Assembly: GCA_964587885.1 (NCBI GenBank)
Contig: CAZPME010000001.1
Span: forward strand, 62,001-126,000
Origin: UBA60 sp964587885
Lineage (GTDB): Archaea; Thermoplasmatota; Poseidoniia; Poseidoniales; Poseidoniaceae
Direction of reading: 5' to 3'
DNA length: 64,000 nucleotides
Shown: positions 25,817-34,058 of the stretch, piece after piece
How the letters are laid out: each line of letters starts with the position of its first letter
Numbering within the stretch: the first letter of the stretch is position 1
The notes under the pieces: model-generated
Databases searched by the model: none
What the model saw: the letters and a program-made list of their open reading frames with translations, nothing else
Told to the model about the DNA's origin: nothing
Program-made: the position numbers and the translations under genes

Positions 25817-26701
25817 TCATTTTTGGCACTTTTTGCAATAAAAAGTAGAACGCCCACCTTGTAAAATACGGAAAATTGTTCCGTCACAAGAATCTCGAAG
25901 ACATGATTCCCCTTCACGGTCGTATACCTGGAAGAAATGAGTGAAATAACCTAATTCCCCATCAACCGCTTGAAAATCATTGAGAGTTGAACCACCAGAT
26001 GCTATCGCATCTGTCAGTATTTGCTTTATTGCAACAACCAAATTTTCAGCATGCTGCGTCGTTTTTCGCTTTCCAGCAACGGTTGCTGATATACGAAGCG
26101 GAGATATTTTGGCCCTAAACAATGCCTCACAGGCATAGATATTCCCCACCCCTACCACAACCTTTTGATCGAGCAATGCAATCTTGATAGCGGTTTTTTT
26201 ATTCCTCAATGATTGACAAAGAGCTGATGAATCCCAATCTAAAGACAAGGGTTCAGGACCCAAGTTGGCGAGCAAGCGATGATTTAGAGTAAATTCGGTA
26301 TCAACCAAATCCATCATTCCAAATCGCCGTGGATCAGTATATACTGCCCTAGAACCATCATCTAGGACTATGACTACATGGTCATGTTTTCCTTCACCAA
26401 TAGGTATTCCTTGCGAATAAGTACGAAGAGAAGATCGAACTTCATCGGGTTGAAGTAAACTAAAATAACCCGACATTCCCAAATGGACTAGCCATGTTAG
26501 CCCCCCGCTCAAATGGATTAAGATATACTTTGCACGCCGCTCAATGCTCACGACTGTGCGGCCTGCCATGCGTTGATTCATGTTAGATGGAAAAGGGAAA
26601 CGCAAACCATCTCGGCGAAGTTCAACTGAATCAATTTTTCGACCTAAAAAATGAGAAGATAAGCCACTGCGGACGGTCTCTACTTCTGGTAATTCGGGCA
26701 T
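25817..26701 (-). CDS. mutM: formamidopyrimidine-DNA glycosylase
   Basis: This 294-residue enzyme excises oxidised purines such as 8-oxoguanine and nicks the abasic site. The start is fixed by MPELPEVETV: Pro after Met is the catalytic nucleophile and the following Glu is conserved. RRAKYILIHL contains the conserved Lys. The H2TH part (VVVGVGNIYACEALF) and the C-terminal zinc finger (ESCLRDSC then FYCKKCQK) are present. The first cysteine pair is spaced C-x4-C instead of the usual C-x2-C. It starts 15 bases after the sco1 stop, suggesting an operon. Fpg is mainly bacterial, so lateral acquisition is plausible. Confidence 0.94.
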   Translation of the reverse strand: MPELPEVETVRSGLSSHFLGRKIDSVELRRDGLRFPFPSNMNQRMAGRTVVSIERRAKYILIHLSGGLTWLVHLGMSGYFSLLQPDEVRSSLRTYSQGIPIGEGKHDHVVIVLDDGSRAVYTDPRRFGMMDLVDTEFTLNHRLLANLGPEPLSLDWDSSALCQSLRNKKTAIKIALLDQKVVVGVGNIYACEALFRAKISPLRISATVAGKRKTTQHAENLVVAIKQILTDAIASGGSTLNDFQAVDGELGYFTHFFQVYDREGESCLRDSCDGTIFRILQGGRSTFYCKKCQK

Positions 26702-26716
26702 TTCAAACCCCAATAT

Positions 26717-27313
26717 TTAGGCCATTACCGCACGCAAATCAGTTAGGAAAAGGTCTGCGGGCCAATCCGGGCTGGTCCAAACCACCCGCAAATATCCCTG
26801 AGCATCAATGATGTAAGTGGGCTGAGGATGAGAAAATCCATAGCCTTCATCTGATTGATCATCAAACTGAATCGGGTCGACATCATAAGCGTCAAGAACA
26901 GGGTTTACTGCACTATCTGTACCGGTAAGGTGGGGCCAATCATAGCCTCGGTCTGTTGTCCAATTCTGCAATACTGCAGGTGAGTCATGATATGGGTCGA
27001 TAGTAACGGAAACAAAAACAACTTCAGCACTCTCATTTTCGTCTAATTCACTTTGGACAAAATTGAGAGCGGCAGAAATAACTGGACAGGTCTCATAACA
27101 GCGAGTGTATACAAATGCTAGAATAACGGTTTTACCTCGCTGTTCTTCAAGCGACCATAATTCGCCTTCACTCGATTCAAGTGTGAACATTGGGGCAAAT
27201 TTACCTTCTTCAAATTCCATCCGATCAGGATTAGGTTCGATAGGTGGTTCCTGCACACAACCGGCAATTGCCAAAATAACGACCAGCAGTAATGCAAGAG
27301 GCGGTCTCGCCAT
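26717..27313 (-). CDS. SCO1/SenC family copper-chaperone lipoprotein
   Basis: This 198-residue protein has a lipoprotein signal (LALLLVVILAIAGC, Cys at about 18), then a thioredoxin-like fold. FVYTRCYETCPV gives the CxxxC copper-binding pair, and FSHPQPTYIID supplies the conserved His near the C-terminus. Members deliver copper to the CuA site of cytochrome c oxidase or act as thiol reductants. It implies an aerobic respiratory chain with a haem-copper oxidase outside this window. Confidence 0.92.
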   Translation of the reverse strand: MARPPLALLLVVILAIAGCVQEPPIEPNPDRMEFEEGKFAPMFTLESSEGELWSLEEQRGKTVILAFVYTRCYETCPVISAALNFVQSELDENESAEVVFVSVTIDPYHDSPAVLQNWTTDRGYDWPHLTGTDSAVNPVLDAYDVDPIQFDDQSDEGYGFSHPQPTYIIDAQGYLRVVWTSPDWPADLFLTDLRAVMA

Positions 27314-27352
27314 GCTCGGCTCAAGTGGTTCGCACCTTTCAGCATGGCGGAA

Positions 27353-28078
27353 TCAATTGGGCTTCTTGGCTACGAACAAGGTATGTTGTTCCTCAAAACC
27401 TGTAAGGGATATCGCTTCAAGTAATTCAAAGCCCGAGGCAGAAATAGTATTCCCAACCTTTGTGAAAACTGTCTCTTCGTCATCACCAGAAAAACGCTCG
27501 CTTGCAGCCTTTAACGATAGTAAAGCAATACCCCCTCTGGCAAGAAAACGCTCACAGGCCGAAAGGAAAATTTCGACTTGAGCCGCTTGCGCCACATCTT
27601 GGAAAATCCACCTTACTTTTTGAGGGATAAGTGCCCCCCATACAGTATATTTTCGAGCATCTCCAAGAACAGGTACTAAGCCTTTACGAGATTTGGATAA
27701 ATGGATTAAATCACGCATACACCGAGGTGCAATGTCGATTGCCACTATTCGACCACCTTGAGAATTATCCTCTCCACATAAATGGTCGTGAAGATGTGAA
27801 ACAGTAGTTCCATGACCTGCGCCCAAGTATAGAGCATTGCTTCCAACATCCGGTAACAAAATAGAGGGGTCATTATTGGTACGCAAGATTCCTGCCGCTA
27901 ATTTAGAACGGCGTGGGTCCCAGCGCCTATACTCAATTCCAGAAAAGCGGCGCAATGATTCACCATGAACTGCAACACCAACTACCGCGTTTCTTGTCCA
28001 CAAACCGCGCCTCTCCATGCGAATTGCCCACGACAAATTCTTGCCGCCACCTTTTTTCTTTACCATAATATCACGCAT
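27353..28078 (-). CDS. flpA: fibrillarin, C/D-box 2'-O-methyltransferase
   Basis: This is the 241-residue catalytic subunit of archaeal C/D sRNPs, which methylate ribose 2'-OH of rRNA and tRNA with SAM. YRRWDPRRSKLAAGIL is the conserved entry segment, ALYLGAGHGTTVSHL the SAM loop, VAIDIAPRCMRDLI the acidic contact, VLGDAR and IFQDVAQAAQ the catalytic Asp region, and LSLKAASER the Lys motif. It overlaps the upstream nop5 stop by one base, the standard archaeal operon arrangement. Confidence 0.95.
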   Translation of the reverse strand: MRDIMVKKKGGGKNLSWAIRMERRGLWTRNAVVGVAVHGESLRRFSGIEYRRWDPRRSKLAAGILRTNNDPSILLPDVGSNALYLGAGHGTTVSHLHDHLCGEDNSQGGRIVAIDIAPRCMRDLIHLSKSRKGLVPVLGDARKYTVWGALIPQKVRWIFQDVAQAAQVEIFLSACERFLARGGIALLSLKAASERFSGDDEETVFTKVGNTISASGFELLEAISLTGFEEQHTLFVAKKPN

Positions 28079-29136
28079 CAGCGATTAGGTCGAGGGTATT
28101 TGTCACGGATTTCTTGTATCTTCGCTTCAACTTCAGCAAGTCTTTGCTCATCCCATTTTTCCCCGCCGAAGGCATCACTTCTAACTGCGAGTGAAGCCTT
28201 ACTGGCTAGAGTTCGAGAGATTTTTCCGCGCTGCCAGCGCGGAGCGCGAGATATCCAAGGATGCATGAAAATATGACCATGCTTTGGTGGCGGTGCTCCA
28301 GTTTTAAGGTGATGGAAAAATGCCTTTTCAGCACCGAGAACTTGCAGAGTACCTGCCGGCATTCTGGCGAGGCGCATCCGTCCATGCGCAGTTACACACA
28401 ACCGGGCAGCCAGTAGGGGACCCAACATCGCTGAGAGTGAAGGCAAATGCACATTGGCCAATTCTTTGGCAGCAGATTCAATGCGGTCCAATTCGCGATA
28501 TTGTTCTCTGACACGCACTCCTGCTTGTTGTAATACCGACCATTCCGAATCACTGGGTCCGACTTCGGGTAATGTACAATTAAGAGCCATAGCCAAATTA
28601 GCCAAAGAATCTGCATCTGCGACCTTGCCGGCTAGTGCAGCTCGGTCACGTTCAAAGCGGGCTTGAGGAATGAATAATCCAACCCATTCTACCAAGCGTC
28701 CCTCGTTTATCACCCATGATGATCGCAACTCATCGGTAGCACCCATAAGATGTTCGAGGCGACGATCGGGATCGCCAGCAGATTGATCTACTCCAGCCTC
28801 AGCAAATTGCATTGCGGCTTGATCAACGATTTCTTGCTCTTCTAGTGAAGGTATTGGATAAGCAGCATCTGGCAATTCAATCGAACCTGCTGGGTGCACG
28901 CAAGCATCTGGAAAACGCTCAGACAAGCGCCGGGCTTCTGGAGTTAATGCTGCAGCAGAAAGAAGTTCCAAGCGACCAACGGCATTTTCCACCGACATTG
29001 TACCTTGCCATATTTCTTCGTCGAGAATCTGCCCCTCGTCATCAACTACAGCGGCTGCACGCCAGTCGTACCAAAGCCAGACCATGCGACGGCGAGGAGT
29101 ATTGCCCACAAAAGTATGTCCGAAAAATTTTGCCAA
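28078..29136 (-). CDS. nop5: Nop5/Nop56-Nop58 C/D sRNP core protein
   Basis: This 352-residue scaffold links L7Ae-bound C/D guide RNA to fibrillarin. The N-terminal half binds fibrillarin; a long coiled-coil region follows (about 120-230). The Nop domain shows GPLLAARLCVTAHGRMRLARMPAGTLQVLGAEKAFF, then PKHGHIFMHPWI, the RNA-binding core. A charged tail (EAKIQEIRDKYPRP) ends it. It is divergent from tfs, with 56 bases between the two starts. Confidence 0.94.
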   Translation of the reverse strand: MAKFFGHTFVGNTPRRRMVWLWYDWRAAAVVDDEGQILDEEIWQGTMSVENAVGRLELLSAAALTPEARRLSERFPDACVHPAGSIELPDAAYPIPSLEEQEIVDQAAMQFAEAGVDQSAGDPDRRLEHLMGATDELRSSWVINEGRLVEWVGLFIPQARFERDRAALAGKVADADSLANLAMALNCTLPEVGPSDSEWSVLQQAGVRVREQYRELDRIESAAKELANVHLPSLSAMLGPLLAARLCVTAHGRMRLARMPAGTLQVLGAEKAFFHHLKTGAPPPKHGHIFMHPWISRAPRWQRGKISRTLASKASLAVRSDAFGGEKWDEQRLAEVEAKIQEIRDKYPRPNR

Positions 29137-29161
29137 AATTCCGATACCATAACATCGTCTC

Positions 29162-29170
29162 TATTATAAG
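29162..29170 (+). promoter_or_regulatory. TATA box of a leaderless tfs transcript
   Basis: TATTATAAG is centred 27 bases before ATG 29193. With archaeal TATA boxes normally about 25-27 bases from the start site, transcription would begin at or next to the ATG. No ribosome-binding element lies between, which agrees with a leaderless message. Confidence 0.6.
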
Positions 29171-29192
29171 CCAGACTTCCCCCCTCTGCCTC

Positions 29193-29546
29193 ATGTTCTG
29201 CCCAGAATGTGGTTCTCTAGCATTCCCAGACCCCACAGGAAATATCAAGTGCCCAAATTACAAATGTGGTTATGTAGGTGCAGCCGAGAATAAAATCACT
29301 GGCACAGATGGGCAAGAAATCGACCTCTCCAAAGCCACCTCTTCCAGCCAAGTTGAGGAGAGAAAATACGAAGTTATCAGTGATTCAGATGCTATCAAGG
29401 GGGTTCTCACAACAGACACCTACATCTGTCCGAAATGTGAAACCCGTGAAGTTTATGCTGAACTAAGGCAAACCCGCGCTAGTGATGAGCCGGAGACACG
29501 TATTCTGACTTGCAAGAATTGCTCACATGGGTGGCGAGAATACTGA
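29193..29546 (+). CDS. tfs: transcription elongation/cleavage factor TFS (RpoM-like)
   Basis: This 117-residue protein stimulates RNA polymerase to cut backtracked RNA. The N-terminal zinc ribbon has CPECGS then CPNYKC. The C-terminal TFIIS-type ribbon has CPKCETREVYAELRQTRASDEPETR then CKNCSHGWREY. The Asp-Glu of SDEP is the acidic pair inserted into the polymerase active site. A longer open frame extends upstream, but the family always begins at MFCPECG, and a TATA box is placed for a leaderless start there. Confidence 0.95.
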   Translation: MFCPECGSLAFPDPTGNIKCPNYKCGYVGAAENKITGTDGQEIDLSKATSSSQVEERKYEVISDSDAIKGVLTTDTYICPKCETREVYAELRQTRASDEPETRILTCKNCSHGWREY

Positions 29547-29817
29547 ATGTTCAAATTTATGCAGTTTTATATTTCCAACTTCTTAGCCCCTGATATAATT
29601 GACAAATTAACTCTCAAAGGCTTTACTGCATCACTTTCTCTCGGAAGAAATTCCTTCATCCTTCAAATTACCTCGTTGTATAGGTAACATATGGTGGAAA
29701 TTGGAAAGAATAATTCATGTGGATTAATAATAATGGTAAATGAGGCTATTTGAGGTGCAACGCCGCACCTAATAGTATAATAGCCGTCCAATTAGACCGA
29801 AGAGAAGAGGGATACCC
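29547..29817. other. longest intergenic stretch, no gene recognised
   Basis: This is 271 bases of AT-rich sequence between tfs and pcn. It holds the pcn promoter near its right end. I find no tRNA, C/D-box RNA motif pair or convincing small reading frame in the rest. Confidence 0.5.
29773..29782 (+). promoter_or_regulatory. TATA-like element of the PCNA gene
   Basis: TAGTATAATA lies about 40 bases before ATG 29818. Allowing 25 bases to the transcription start leaves a leader of about 15 bases, which contains an AGAGAAGAGGG ribosome-binding stretch. Confidence 0.5.
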
Positions 29818-30558
29818 ATGCTAAATGTAACCGCACGTTCCGAGTTACTGCGAACCATTGTTGAGACATTGAATGTGGTCGTAGAAGATGCTCGACTTGA
29901 TTTCACCGAAGGTGGCTTGAATGTTCGAGTCGTCGACCCGTCACATGTAGCAATGGTGCAGATGGGTGTGGATGCTGCAGCCTTCGATACTTGGGAAGTT
30001 GATGAAACAAATATTGGCATTGAATTACAGAAAATGAAGGAATTGCTCAGCCTATCGGGTGCCGGTGACTTAATTGAAATGCAATATGATGATGGGGTCG
30101 GTCAAGTAAATCTCAACGTTGGTAAAATCGACCGTGTAATTAGACCCCTTGATACAGCAAACCTTTCTCCGCCTAATGTCCCAGGGTTAGAATTACCCAG
30201 CAGCGTCACTATTTCTGGCGCTAATCTCGCCCAAGCATTACGTGCTGCCCGTCAAGTCGGAGACCTTGTCAACCTAAGCCTAGAACCCGATGCATTTTCA
30301 GTTCACGTCACGGGAGATCAAGATAGTGTCAATGTCTCATACGGTAAAGATGAGGTGTTAGCGTTAGATTGCGAATCTCCAGTTCGTAGCCAGTTCAGCC
30401 TGACATATCTTCTGCCAATGGCGCGAATGATGTCTTCTACCGATTCAGTTTGTTTGCGCTTTGGTGAAAACCTTCCTTTGAAGATTGAATTTACCTTTGA
30501 AGACAATGCTGGTAGCGTCATTTACTTCCTCGCCCCAAGGGTCGAAGGTGACCTCTAA
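29818..30558 (+). CDS. pcn: DNA polymerase sliding clamp PCNA
   Basis: This 246-residue clamp subunit forms a ring that tethers replicative polymerase, ligase, Fen1 and other factors. LDFTEGGLNVRVVDPSHVAMVQM in the first domain, the interdomain connector around LNVGKIDRVIRPLD, and the C-terminal FEDNAGSVIYFLAPRVE are typical archaeal PCNA segments. Length is normal. It has its own TATA box and a purine-rich leader and is followed by a glycosyltransferase that is probably unrelated. Confidence 0.96.
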   Translation: MLNVTARSELLRTIVETLNVVVEDARLDFTEGGLNVRVVDPSHVAMVQMGVDAAAFDTWEVDETNIGIELQKMKELLSLSGAGDLIEMQYDDGVGQVNLNVGKIDRVIRPLDTANLSPPNVPGLELPSSVTISGANLAQALRAARQVGDLVNLSLEPDAFSVHVTGDQDSVNVSYGKDEVLALDCESPVRSQFSLTYLLPMARMMSSTDSVCLRFGENLPLKIEFTFEDNAGSVIYFLAPRVEGDL

Positions 30559-30608
30559 TTATCACAGAATTAGCAAGACGTTGATATGTGGCGCTCCGTC
30601 GCCACTCC

Positions 30609-31709
30609 ATGGCTGAGCAAAGCGTCTGCGTTTTGATTCCGACTCTACGCAACGCCGAACAACTCGATGTTGTTCTCAAGGCGTTGGCAAAGCAGGATTA
30701 CGCTGGTGACTTCGAGGTCGCAGTTGTAGGTCCAACTGGAGATGCAGGTCATGCAATTACCGAATCTCATGGGAGACGGTGGATTGATGATGAGGGTAGC
30801 CGTAACCGTGCCGATGCTTGTAATGTCGGCATCAAAGCCATTGATTGCGAAATTCTACTCTTCACCGATGATGTGATTCCACCTCAAGACTGGGTAGGGA
30901 AATTGGTCCGTTGGTTTGACCAACCCGAAGTAGCCGGCGTGGGCGGGTCAAATTTCGCTCCGGATGAAGACCCGTTTGGAGCCAAAGTCGCAGATGTTGC
31001 CTTCACCGCAAAGTGGGTTACTGCAGGGACAAGATACGGAAAAGTCTTGCCGGGAAAATTAGCCGAAGTGGATCATAATCCAGGATGTAACTCGGCCTAT
31101 CGCAAACACGTTCTCGATGAAGTCGGTGGCTTTGAATCAGGATGCATCGGTGCCGAGGACGTCGTTCTCGATGAGAAAATACGCAAGAATGGACATCGCC
31201 TATGGTTTGATTCTACTGCAATCATGCCTCATCGCCGCCGCGTACCATTCCGACCGTATATGCAGCAATTACGGAATTATGGCTATGTGCGAACCTTGGC
31301 CAACGCCCGTTGGCCCGAACTAGCCGGATGGTCTCACAGTGCTGTAGGATTTTTTCCCCCTCTCGCCTTGATAGCCATTATCTCAGTAATATTTGGAGCC
31401 ACAAATGGAGGTGCGATATCCGAATTATGGTTCACCTTGGAAGGTGAATGGACTCTAGCCCGTCTAGCCTTTCATCTACCTCTAGGTGCAATGGCATTCT
31501 ATGTATTACTCTGTTTACTCGGAGCGGTATTTGGAAATTCCCCCCATCGCAATCTGTTCACCATAACTGCAGCTCCATTGCTTATTTTCCTTGCCCATTG
31601 GGCCTACGGAAGTGGTGTTATTCGCGGTTGGAAGCAGATTAAATTTGGTGGTGGAGCTGCGGCTGGCCTCGGTGTACAACTCGACGATAAAGACCGAAGT
31701 GGGCAATAA
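30609..31709 (+). CDS. GT2 family glycosyltransferase with C-terminal membrane helices
   Basis: This protein of about 366 residues has a family 2 GT-A domain: VCVLIPTLRNAEQLDVVLKAL, then ILLFTDDVIPPQDWVGKL with an Asp-Asp metal site, NPGCNSAYRK, and GAEDVVLDEKIRKNGHRLWF, the ED acceptor motif. Three membrane helices follow near residues 235-340. It is probably a membrane-bound transferase of surface or lipid glycans. ATG 30609 is preferred over GTG 30588 because the family motif starts just after it. Confidence 0.87.
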   Translation: MAEQSVCVLIPTLRNAEQLDVVLKALAKQDYAGDFEVAVVGPTGDAGHAITESHGRRWIDDEGSRNRADACNVGIKAIDCEILLFTDDVIPPQDWVGKLVRWFDQPEVAGVGGSNFAPDEDPFGAKVADVAFTAKWVTAGTRYGKVLPGKLAEVDHNPGCNSAYRKHVLDEVGGFESGCIGAEDVVLDEKIRKNGHRLWFDSTAIMPHRRRVPFRPYMQQLRNYGYVRTLANARWPELAGWSHSAVGFFPPLALIAIISVIFGATNGGAISELWFTLEGEWTLARLAFHLPLGAMAFYVLLCLLGAVFGNSPHRNLFTITAAPLLIFLAHWAYGSGVIRGWKQIKFGGGAAAGLGVQLDDKDRSGQ

Positions 31710-31723
31710 ATAGCACAATATCA

Positions 31724-32092
31724 ATGACTCTCCACTCCTCAGAACAGGATATTCAGAGGCCTGTGCAAGTGATAAGTAAGCGGTTTCAAGCAAGTTTAGC
31801 GGCGATGCAGGATTCGGATGAAATCAGCGATGTCGAGCATATATGGGGCGTAATACGCACATGGTTAGTTATCTCACGGGTTGTTGTTCTGATATTGATG
31901 GTCCTTTTGGCTGAATTCACTGAGGAATATTTCCTGCTTGGAATCTCAGTTTCTGCATGGTGCATTGCTATCGGCATCCCGTTATTCGTCATCATTTCAA
32001 TTATCATCGTGGTTGGTGATAAATCGCGCTCAATACCAAAACCCGTTGATGAAGAAAAAGTATTGCTAAACCCAATAGTAAAGCGACATTAG
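31724..32092 (+). CDS. small membrane protein, two helices, unknown function
   Basis: This 122-residue protein has a polar N-terminal third and two adjacent hydrophobic helices (about residues 48-65 and 72-97) joined by a short acidic turn. A charged tail follows. I recognise no family. It follows the glycosyltransferase by 14 bases and could be co-transcribed. Its stop overlaps the convergent ABC exporter stop by four bases. Confidence 0.65.
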   Translation: MTLHSSEQDIQRPVQVISKRFQASLAAMQDSDEISDVEHIWGVIRTWLVISRVVVLILMVLLAEFTEEYFLLGISVSAWCIAIGIPLFVIISIIIVVGDKSRSIPKPVDEEKVLLNPIVKRH

Positions 32093-33957
32093 TCGGGGGA
32101 AATTAGGTCTCCAGTCTGGATTGCCCACTGGCTTGCATAAACACCACTTGCCGAAATTAGTTCAATGTGCTTTCCACGTTCAACAACCGCTCCATCAACC
32201 ATGGAAAGAATTTCATCAGCATTTCGAATTGTCGATAGACGATGAGCAACAGCAATTGTTGTTCTCGTGTCACCAGTGCCCATCAGATTTTCTTGTATTC
32301 TCCTTTCTGTTTCTGCATCCAAAGCGCTAGAGGCTTCATCAAGTATCAGTAGACTTGGCTTCTTCAACATTGCACGGGCTAGGGAAATCCTTGCTCTCTG
32401 ACCTCCTGAAAGCATTACCCCTCTATCACCAACCATCGTGTCGACACCATTTTCCATGTCGCTAACAAACTCTTTCGCACCGGCTAAAACGATGGCTCTT
32501 TCAATTTCCTCGTCAGTAGCTTCTCTTGAGTAATTGACGTTATCACGAACACTACCATAGAATAAAAATGGGTCTTGGTTTACAAAACCCATATGCTCTC
32601 GTAAACTGTTAAGCGTAATTTCCTGTATATCTCTCTGGTTCACCAACACTTGACCCGAGTCAGGTTCGTAATAACGCAAAATCAATTTTAGAATAGTTGA
32701 TTTTCCAGCCCCAGTGTGCCCCATAACCCCAAGGAATCCACCTTGGTTAACTGTAAAGGAAATTCCGTTTAGAACTGCAGTCTCTGTTCCAGGATAAGTG
32801 AAATGAACATTACGGAATTCAATGCTTTGTATAGGATTCTCAAGTGGAGTGGCGCCTTCTCTGTCGACAATACTAGGTTTCAAATCAACCATGTCGAAAA
32901 CTCGGCGAGCCGCAGCCTCTCCTCGTTGCAACTGATTGACAAGCATTCCGAAGATGAACAGAGGCATCGACATCCTTGTCATAATTAGGAGAAAGGTGAC
33001 AAATGCCCCGGTAGATATGTCGCCCTCTTTCATCAGCCAACCACCGACAGACACCAACAATCCGTAGCAGATTCCAGCAACAGAATATAGTCCGGGGATG
33101 AAGCGATTGCGATCTTGACTCGCGCCGATGGCTTGGTCACGATATCCTTCACTCTCGTGAGAGACTCGGGTTATTTCCCATTTTTGGGCATTGTATGCTT
33201 GGACGACTGCAATGCCTGAAATGACATTCTCAAGAACTGCATTGATGCCACCGGTCGACTCTCGTTGTTTGCGATACTTGCGCTGAACACGGGTAGAGAA
33301 TAGATAAACCATGGGAAAAATTAGTGCTAATGGACCAAAGAGAACTGCAGTTAACTTCCATGACATCATCATTAGAATGGCAAAAGCAGTAATGAATGTT
33401 GTAATAATTCTGATAATGGAAGTCGAGGAATCAGAGATTACATCTTCCAATTGATTCACATCTGAAGAAAGTACAGACATCAAAACTCCCGTTTGTCGAA
33501 GGTCATAGTATGATGCTTCCATTCGAATAAGACTGCGTGTTGCATCCATTCTCAAATCATGTTGTACCTTGTATCCAAGAGTCTGCCATGAATATTCGGA
33601 GATTCCTTGGAATACCGCAAGACCAGCAAAACCTAGGAAAATCAACACTCCATATCCAATTGCTAAATCATCGCTGATCAAATTTAGGAAGTTTTGATCT
33701 AGAAAATCCCGGAATTGGCCTAGACTTCCTCCTGAAGAAACTCCACTGTAATAATCAACGGCAAACCCGATAAATACGAATGGGATAAGATCGAAAATTC
33801 GGGCAAGCATGTTTGAAAAAATACCTACTGCTGCTCTGTAACGGTAGGGACGAATGTAAGGTATAACACGCCAGATTTTCCTCCCTATAATTTGCGTGTC
33901 TTCAGCAATCCTATCAGCTTCACTCTGGGAGATGGCGATAGCACGCGTCATGAGCAT
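32089..33957 (-). CDS. ABC exporter, fused membrane and ATPase domains (MsbA/ABCB-like)
   Basis: This 622-residue half-transporter has a six-helix type IV exporter domain (residues about 40-345) fused to an ATPase domain. The latter shows Walker A GHTGAGKST, Q-loop FVNQDPFLF, signature LSGGQRARISLARA, Walker B LLILDEASSALD and switch AHRLST. It should work as a homodimer exporting lipids, peptides or drugs; sequence does not say which. It is divergent from the large subtilase. Confidence 0.93.
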   Translation of the reverse strand: MLMTRAIAISQSEADRIAEDTQIIGRKIWRVIPYIRPYRYRAAVGIFSNMLARIFDLIPFVFIGFAVDYYSGVSSGGSLGQFRDFLDQNFLNLISDDLAIGYGVLIFLGFAGLAVFQGISEYSWQTLGYKVQHDLRMDATRSLIRMEASYYDLRQTGVLMSVLSSDVNQLEDVISDSSTSIIRIITTFITAFAILMMMSWKLTAVLFGPLALIFPMVYLFSTRVQRKYRKQRESTGGINAVLENVISGIAVVQAYNAQKWEITRVSHESEGYRDQAIGASQDRNRFIPGLYSVAGICYGLLVSVGGWLMKEGDISTGAFVTFLLIMTRMSMPLFIFGMLVNQLQRGEAAARRVFDMVDLKPSIVDREGATPLENPIQSIEFRNVHFTYPGTETAVLNGISFTVNQGGFLGVMGHTGAGKSTILKLILRYYEPDSGQVLVNQRDIQEITLNSLREHMGFVNQDPFLFYGSVRDNVNYSREATDEEIERAIVLAGAKEFVSDMENGVDTMVGDRGVMLSGGQRARISLARAMLKKPSLLILDEASSALDAETERRIQENLMGTGDTRTTIAVAHRLSTIRNADEILSMVDGAVVERGKHIELISASGVYASQWAIQTGDLISPD

Positions 33958-33993
33958 CGGTGATAAATCATAATATCAATACTTGTTGTCTTA

Positions 33994-34011
33994 GACCCGA
34001 CTCGTCGGGTC
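33994..34011 (+). promoter_or_regulatory. GC hairpin in the leader of the large subtilase
   Basis: A perfect inverted repeat GACCCGAC-TC-GTCGGGTC lies between a TATA-like ATAATATC (33970-33977) and ATG 34059. It could fold in the 5' leader. The role is unknown. Confidence 0.45.
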
Positions 34012-34058
34012 AATACATCGGGGTAAGTGATAAGGCCTTGCGGAATCATTGCCGTAAC

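Noticed and set aside
29547..29760. Possible non-coding RNA between tfs and pcn
   Set aside because: No tRNA cloverleaf, kink-turn C/D pair or stable GC stem could be found; it is AT-rich with only the pcn promoter at its right end.
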